Assembly (NCBI RefSeq): GCF_036013525.1
Contig: NZ_CP107853.1
Coordinates: 8,060,001-8,124,000, forward strand
From: Nonomuraea sp. NBC_00507
GTDB taxonomy: Bacteria; Actinomycetota; Actinomycetes; Streptosporangiales; Streptosporangiaceae
DNA length: 64,000 bases
Direction: 5' to 3'
The notes below the pieces were generated by a model. It did not search any database, had not been told where the DNA came from, and saw nothing but the letters and a program-made list of their open reading frames with translations. The position numbers and the translations under genes were made by a program. Below are positions 60,847-64,000 of this stretch, one piece after another (position 1 is the stretch's first letter; each line of letters starts with the position of its first letter).

Positions 60847-61652
60847 TGCTCCTCCTCCATCGCGACCATCACGTCCGTCGTCAGCTCCTCCGGCGAGGTG
60901 AGCGCCGGATCCGACACGTACAGCTCACGGATCGGGCCAGCCACCGCATGCCGCCGCTCGGCACACCACGCCAGCACGGCATGCGCCGTCAACGAAATCT
61001 GCTCATAAGGCCCGACATGCGTCGCACACGCGAACACACCACCGGGCAGAACCTGCACCTCCGCTCCCCCGCCCAGCTCCTCACCCACCGATCCGCCCAC
61101 CTCATCGCCCAGCACCAGCGCGACCGACACCTCCACCACCTCGCCCAGCTCCACCGGGAACAACCCGATCAGCCGCACCTCCGCCCCGCCCGCCGGCAGG
61201 CACCGCAACACCCGGCGCACCGCCGCCGACGTGGCCCGCCCGATGTCCTCCGGGCCCCGCGCCACCTCCCGCACCACCGCCACCCGCCGCGGCGGCTCGG
61301 CCACCAGCCGCACCCGCGCCGACGGCAACCCCTCGGCCATCACCCGCTCCAAAGCCGCCAGCATCCGCCGCCGCCGCGCCAGCTCCGCCTCCAGCTCCGC
61401 ACGCACCGGCGCCAGCGCCTGCGGCCCGCCCGCCAGCACCTGCGCCACCACCGCCAACGGCACGTCCATCGACCGCAGCAACCCGATCGCCAGCGCCTCC
61501 CGCGCCTGCGCCGCCCGGTAATACCGGTAACCCGTCCCCGCGTCCACATACGCCGGCCGCAACAACCCCAGCTCGTCGTAGTGCCGCAACTGCTTGACGC
61601 TCAACCGGCCCAGCCGGGCGAACTGCCCGATCGGCAGCAGATCCTCTTCCAC
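60843..61652 (-). CDS. MerR-family regulator with GyrI-like effector domain (BmrR-type)
   Basis: About 269 residues from GTG 61652. N-terminal winged HTH ([24 protein letters not shown], about 7-30), coiled coil ([21 protein letters not shown]), then an effector domain with [22 protein letters not shown]. The promoter has 19-bp spacing and its start lies 6-7 nt after the -10, so the message is probably leaderless. It diverges from another MerR gene. Confidence 0.9.
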   Translation of the reverse strand: MEEDLLPIGQFARLGRLSVKQLRHYDELGLLRPAYVDAGTGYRYYRAAQAREALAIGLLRSMDVPLAVVAQVLAGGPQALAPVRAELEAELARRRRMLAALERVMAEGLPSARVRLVAEPPRRVAVVREVARGPEDIGRATSAAVRRVLRCLPAGGAEVRLIGLFPVELGEVVEVSVALVLGDEVGGSVGEELGGGAEVQVLPGGVFACATHVGPYEQISLTAHAVLAWCAERRHAVAGPIRELYVSDPALTSPEELTTDVMVAMEEEQ

Positions 61653-61658
61653 ACCCCC

Positions 61659-61689
61659 AGCATGGGGCCTCCCCCCAAGGGAGAGTCCA
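61659..61689 (-). promoter_or_regulatory. MerR-type promoter of the BmrR-like gene
   Basis: Minus strand: TGGACT, 19 bp with the CTCCC-TTGGG-GGGAG dyad, CATGCT. The 19-bp spacer and dyad between -35 and -10 are the MerR-activated layout. Confidence 0.65.
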
Positions 61690-61695
61690 GCCGGC

Positions 61696-61726
61696 TTGAC
61701 CCTCACGCAACGGCAGAGCGCACAGT
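61696..61726 (+). promoter_or_regulatory. MerR-type promoter of the TipAS-like gene
   Basis: TTGACC (61696-61701), 19 bp, CACAGT (61721-61726); ATG follows after 6 nt. Confidence 0.6.
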
Positions 61727-61732
61727 GGAGAC

Positions 61733-62491
61733 ATGAGCTTCTCCGTAGGGCAGGTCGCCCGGCTGGCCGGCATCACCGTCCGCACCCTGCACCACTACGA
61801 CGAGATCGGCCTGCTCACCCCCGGCGAGCGCACCCGCGCCGGCTACCGCCGCTACACCGACGCCGACCTCGTCCGCCTGCAGCACATCCTCCTCTACCGC
61901 GAACTCGGCTTCCCCCTGGAGGAGATCGCCGTCATCCTCGACGAACCCCCCACCGACGAGCTCACCCACCTGCGCCGCCAGCACGAGCTGCTCACCCGCC
62001 GCGCCCAGCACCTGCAGCACGTCATCGCCGCCGTCGAACGCGCCATGCAGGCCCGCACCCTCGACCTCCCCCTCACGCCCGAAGAACGCTTCGAGATCTT
62101 CGGCGGCTTCCGCCCCGAAGACCACGACGCCGAAGTCGAACGCCGCTGGGGCGGCACCGCCCAGTACGCCGAAAGCCGCCGCCGCGTCGCCGCCTACACC
62201 AAGGCCGACTGGCTCGAGCTCAAGGCCGAGGCCGCCGCCATCGGCGGCGACCTCGTCGCCGCCGTCAAGGCCGGACTGCCCGCCGACGGCGAGCACGCCA
62301 TGGACCTGGCCGAACGCCACCGCGGCCACATCACCCGCTGGTTCTACGACTGCAGCCACGACATGCACCGCCACCTGGGCGACCTGTACGTCGACGACCC
62401 CCGCTTCACCGCCGCCTACGACGCCCTCGCCCCCGGCCTGGCCGGCTACCTGCGCCAGGCCATCCACGCCAACGCCCGCCGCCACCCCTGA
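61733..62491 (+). CDS. MerR-family regulator with TipAS-like antibiotic-recognition domain
   Basis: 252 residues. HTH ([24 protein letters not shown]), coiled-coil linker, and a TipAS domain with the typical [21 protein letters not shown] and [12 protein letters not shown] segments (about 195-235). In Streptomyces TipA this domain binds thiopeptides covalently via Cys; here the Cys in FYDCS is at the corresponding place. Start is leaderless, 6 nt from the -10. An internal start yielding TipAS alone is possible but not obvious. Confidence 0.92.
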   Translation: MSFSVGQVARLAGITVRTLHHYDEIGLLTPGERTRAGYRRYTDADLVRLQHILLYRELGFPLEEIAVILDEPPTDELTHLRRQHELLTRRAQHLQHVIAAVERAMQARTLDLPLTPEERFEIFGGFRPEDHDAEVERRWGGTAQYAESRRRVAAYTKADWLELKAEAAAIGGDLVAAVKAGLPADGEHAMDLAERHRGHITRWFYDCSHDMHRHLGDLYVDDPRFTAAYDALAPGLAGYLRQAIHANARRHP

Positions 62492-62500
62492 TACATACCC

Positions 62501-62529
62501 TTGCAGGCATATAACCGGGTGAGTATATT
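62501..62529 (+). promoter_or_regulatory. Promoter of the ArsR-SRPBCC operon
   Basis: TTGCAG (62501-62506), 17 bp, TATATT (62524-62529), six bases before ATG 62536, so probably leaderless. ATATA/TATAT arms around it could form the ArsR operator. Confidence 0.62.
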
Positions 62530-62535
62530 CGGGAT

Positions 62536-62844
62536 ATGCGCTTCGACGTGCTCGCAGAACCCGCCCGACGCCACATCCTCGACCTGCTCCTCGAACGGCC
62601 CCGCCTCGTCGGCGAACTCACCGCCCACCTCGGCCTCACCCAGCCCGGCACCTCCAAACACCTGCGCGCCCTGCGCGAAGCCGGCCTCGTCACCGTCCGC
62701 AAAGACGCCCAACGCCGCTGGTACGAACTCCGCCCCGCCCCCCTCGCCGAAATCGACGCCTGGCTCACCCCCTACCGCCGGCTCTGGACCCACACCCTCG
62801 ACCGCCTCGAAGCCCACCTCGACACCATGGAGGACGACCAGTGA
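62536..62844 (+). CDS. ArsR/SmtB-family regulator
   Basis: 102 residues. Winged helix with RRHILDLLLERPRLVGEL and the recognition helix TQPGTSKHLRALREAGLV, and no metal-ligand cysteines, typical of the ArsR subgroup paired with SRPBCC (AHSA1-like) proteins. Its stop overlaps the GTG of the SRPBCC gene (GTGA), so they are coupled. Confidence 0.92.
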   Translation: MRFDVLAEPARRHILDLLLERPRLVGELTAHLGLTQPGTSKHLRALREAGLVTVRKDAQRRWYELRPAPLAEIDAWLTPYRRLWTHTLDRLEAHLDTMEDDQ

Positions 62845-64000
62845 ACGAAACCCTCACCCTGCACCCCGACGGCCGCACCACCGTCCGCATGCAACGCCGC
62901 CTCCCCCACCCACCCGGCAAGGTCTGGCGCGCCATCACCCAGCCCGAACACCTCGCCGCCTGGTTCCCCGCCGAGGTCACCATCGACGGCGACCGCATCA
63001 CCCACCACGACCCACCCCACGTCTTCGCCCACACCTGGGGCGACGACCACCTCCGCTGGGAGCTCGAGCCCGACGGCCCCGGAACCCTGCTCACCTTCAC
63101 CCACACCTTCACCGACCGCCACGGCGCCGCCAGCTTCACCACCGGCTGGCACACCTGCATCGCCGCCCTGCGCGCCCACCTCGACGGCCGCCCCTTCCCG
63201 CACGACCCCACCGCCATGGCCCGCCTGCACGAGGACTACATCCACATCCTCGGCCTCGACCCCGCCACCGTCGACGGCGACACCCTGCGCCTGGAACGCC
63301 AGCTCACCCGCCCCGCCGACGACGTCTGGCACCACCTCGACGGCGACCAGGCCACCCTCGGCGACACGCCCCCCGCGCCCTTCACCGCCACCGGCGTCCC
63401 GGCAGGCCCCGTCACCCGCACCGAAACCGGCAAGATCCTCGAATACGACACCCCGAGCGGCACCGTCCGCTGGGAACTGACCCAGGGCACCGGCCACGGC
63501 GCGCGCCTGATCCTCACCTGCACCGGCGACCCGGCCACCCTGCCCGCCTGGCGCGTCCGCGTCGAGGAACTGGCCGCTGCCCTCGTCGGTTGGTTGTCGA
63601 TGGGTGCCTGGCGATTTTGCCGAACCCCGCGCCCTTTACAATGTAGATCACTAAGCGGTGAGGCCCAGCGCGGCCGCCGTCGCCGCTCTGGCACGCCCGG
63701 GGGCCATCAGCAGATCCGTCGAATCCGACAGCTGATCCACGCACCCCACCGCCGGCAATCCCTTGATGGTCGCATCCGACACCGACGCCATCAGCGCCTC
63801 GGCGAACCGGTCTCCCCCGATCACCCGGAACGGCCGGTCGAAAAACCCCCGCACCCCCTCATCCAGCCGCTCGGCCAGCGCCACCCGGTTCTGCAACGCC
63901 GCCACCCGCTCGTACGCCCCCGTCAGCCCCTCCTCGCGCCGGCGCCACGATCGCGCCGCCACGGCGGCCCCCAGGCACTCCCCCAGCTCCGCCGAGCCCG
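62841..64000 (+). CDS. SRPBCC (AHSA1-like) domain protein with no natural stop in the window
   Basis: GTG 62841. Genuine sequence runs to about 63590: one SRPBCC domain (RMQRRLPHPPGKVWRAIT, EHLAAWFPAEV, FTHTFTDRHGAASFTTGWH) and a second, partial one (RLERQLTRPADDVWHHLDG, ending LPAWRVRVEELAAAL). The usual stop after this helix is absent and the frame stays open to the window end, reading antisense through the DUF4037-like gene. A small indel near 63590 probably removed the stop, and the real product may be about 250 residues. The ArsR partner precedes it. Confidence 0.7.
   Translation, partial: MNETLTLHPDGRTTVRMQRRLPHPPGKVWRAITQPEHLAAWFPAEVTIDGDRITHHDPPHVFAHTWGDDHLRWELEPDGPGTLLTFTHTFTDRHGAASFTTGWHTCIAALRAHLDGRPFPHDPTAMARLHEDYIHILGLDPATVDGDTLRLERQLTRPADDVWHHLDGDQATLGDTPPAPFTATGVPAGPVTRTETGKILEYDTPSGTVRWELTQGTGHGARLILTCTGDPATLPAWRVRVEELAAALVGWLSMGAWRFCRTPRPLQCRSLSGEAQRGRRRRSGTPGGHQQIRRIRQLIHAPHRRQSLDGRIRHRRHQRLGEPVSPDHPERPVEKPPHPLIQPLGQRHPVLQRRHPLVRPRQPLLAPAPRSRRHGGPQALPQLRRA
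63651..64000 (-). CDS. DUF4037-like protein, C-terminal part (5' end outside window)
   Basis: The minus frame is open from the edge to TAG at 63651-63653 (116 residues). RFFDRP-like text (VRGFFDRPFRVIGGDRFAEA) and IKGLPAVGCVDQLSDSTDLL fit the C-terminal DUF4037 domain found with nucleotidyltransferase-like N-termini. The upstream residues (AELGECLGAAVAARSW) look coding, so the true start lies beyond 64000. Confidence 0.55.
   Translation of the reverse strand, partial: GSAELGECLGAAVAARSWRRREEGLTGAYERVAALQNRVALAERLDEGVRGFFDRPFRVIGGDRFAEALMASVSDATIKGLPAVGCVDQLSDSTDLLMAPGRARAATAAALGLTA

Noticed and set aside
1..64000. tRNA, rRNA, CRISPR arrays, riboswitches
   Set aside because: By eye I found no cloverleaf with CCA-type ends, no rRNA-like conserved tracts, no regularly spaced repeats and no recognisable riboswitch. 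A covariance-model scan would be decisive; a hit would overturn this.

Overview
The window is high-GC DNA (roughly 70 percent, strong G/C third-position bias) with GTG/TTG starts, several probably leaderless genes and families typical of filamentous actinomycetes: ECF41 sigma factors with a C-terminal SnoaL domain, SARP and LuxR/NB-ARC regulators, TipAS-like MerR, an XRE-MurA fusion, DUF5999 and a type III polyketide synthase. A Streptomyces- or Streptosporangiales-type actinomycete chromosome fits; the genus cannot be fixed from the sequence. I found no rRNA, tRNA, CRISPR array or replication origin.

1-9.5 kb: a partial gamma-carbonic-anhydrase-like gene, then a compact cassette of a 2-oxoglutarate/Fe(II) oxygenase, a degenerate oxygenase-like partner and a 60-residue peptide ending in a strong terminator (candidate undescribed peptide-modification system). 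dnaE and a zinc-ribbon DUF6300-like gene follow. At 7.4-8.9 kb an aminoglycoside-phosphotransferase-family gene lies in a 1.49-kb element with 27-bp inverted ends and a 6-bp duplication but no transposase. 9.5-16 kb: recD2-like helicase, lipoprotein L,D-transpeptidase, NUDIX hydrolase, and a divergent SDR/ECF41 pair with matching promoters.

16-24.8 kb is a graveyard of broken genes (integrases, IS3, RHS, resolvase, dehydrogenase fragments) around a few intact ones: a TetR gene with two operators and a second ECF41 gene with its target operon. 24,823-34,615 is a complete Tn3-family transposon (40-bp ends, 5-bp TACCT duplication) inserted in a GH15 glycosidase gene. It carries an 11-6-11 resolution site, a frameshifted tyrosine recombinase, a SARP regulator, a serine hydrolase and a broken tnpA. 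36-38.2 kb holds an aquaporin gene and more fragments.

38.2-44 kb: GNAT, a tyrosine recombinase, XRE-MurA and HypX. 44-45.9 kb: a two-component pair whose kinase is cut at its N-terminus. 46.1-50.9 kb: a specialised-metabolite cluster (geranylgeranyl-reductase-like flavoprotein, UbiA prenyltransferase, type III PKS, ICMT-like methyltransferase, FAD hydroxylase) that probably makes a prenylated or methylated phenolic lipid or quinone.

51-64 kb is mostly regulatory and stress genes: an SMR-TetR-GNAT-DUF952 operon joined by 4-bp overlaps, a radical SAM gene, an XRE gene with a palindromic operator, a HATPase/LuxR/DUF5999 group whose outer genes share an undescribed upstream box, a divergent MerR pair with 19-bp-spacer leaderless promoters, and ArsR-SRPBCC. 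The window ends inside a DUF4037-like gene.
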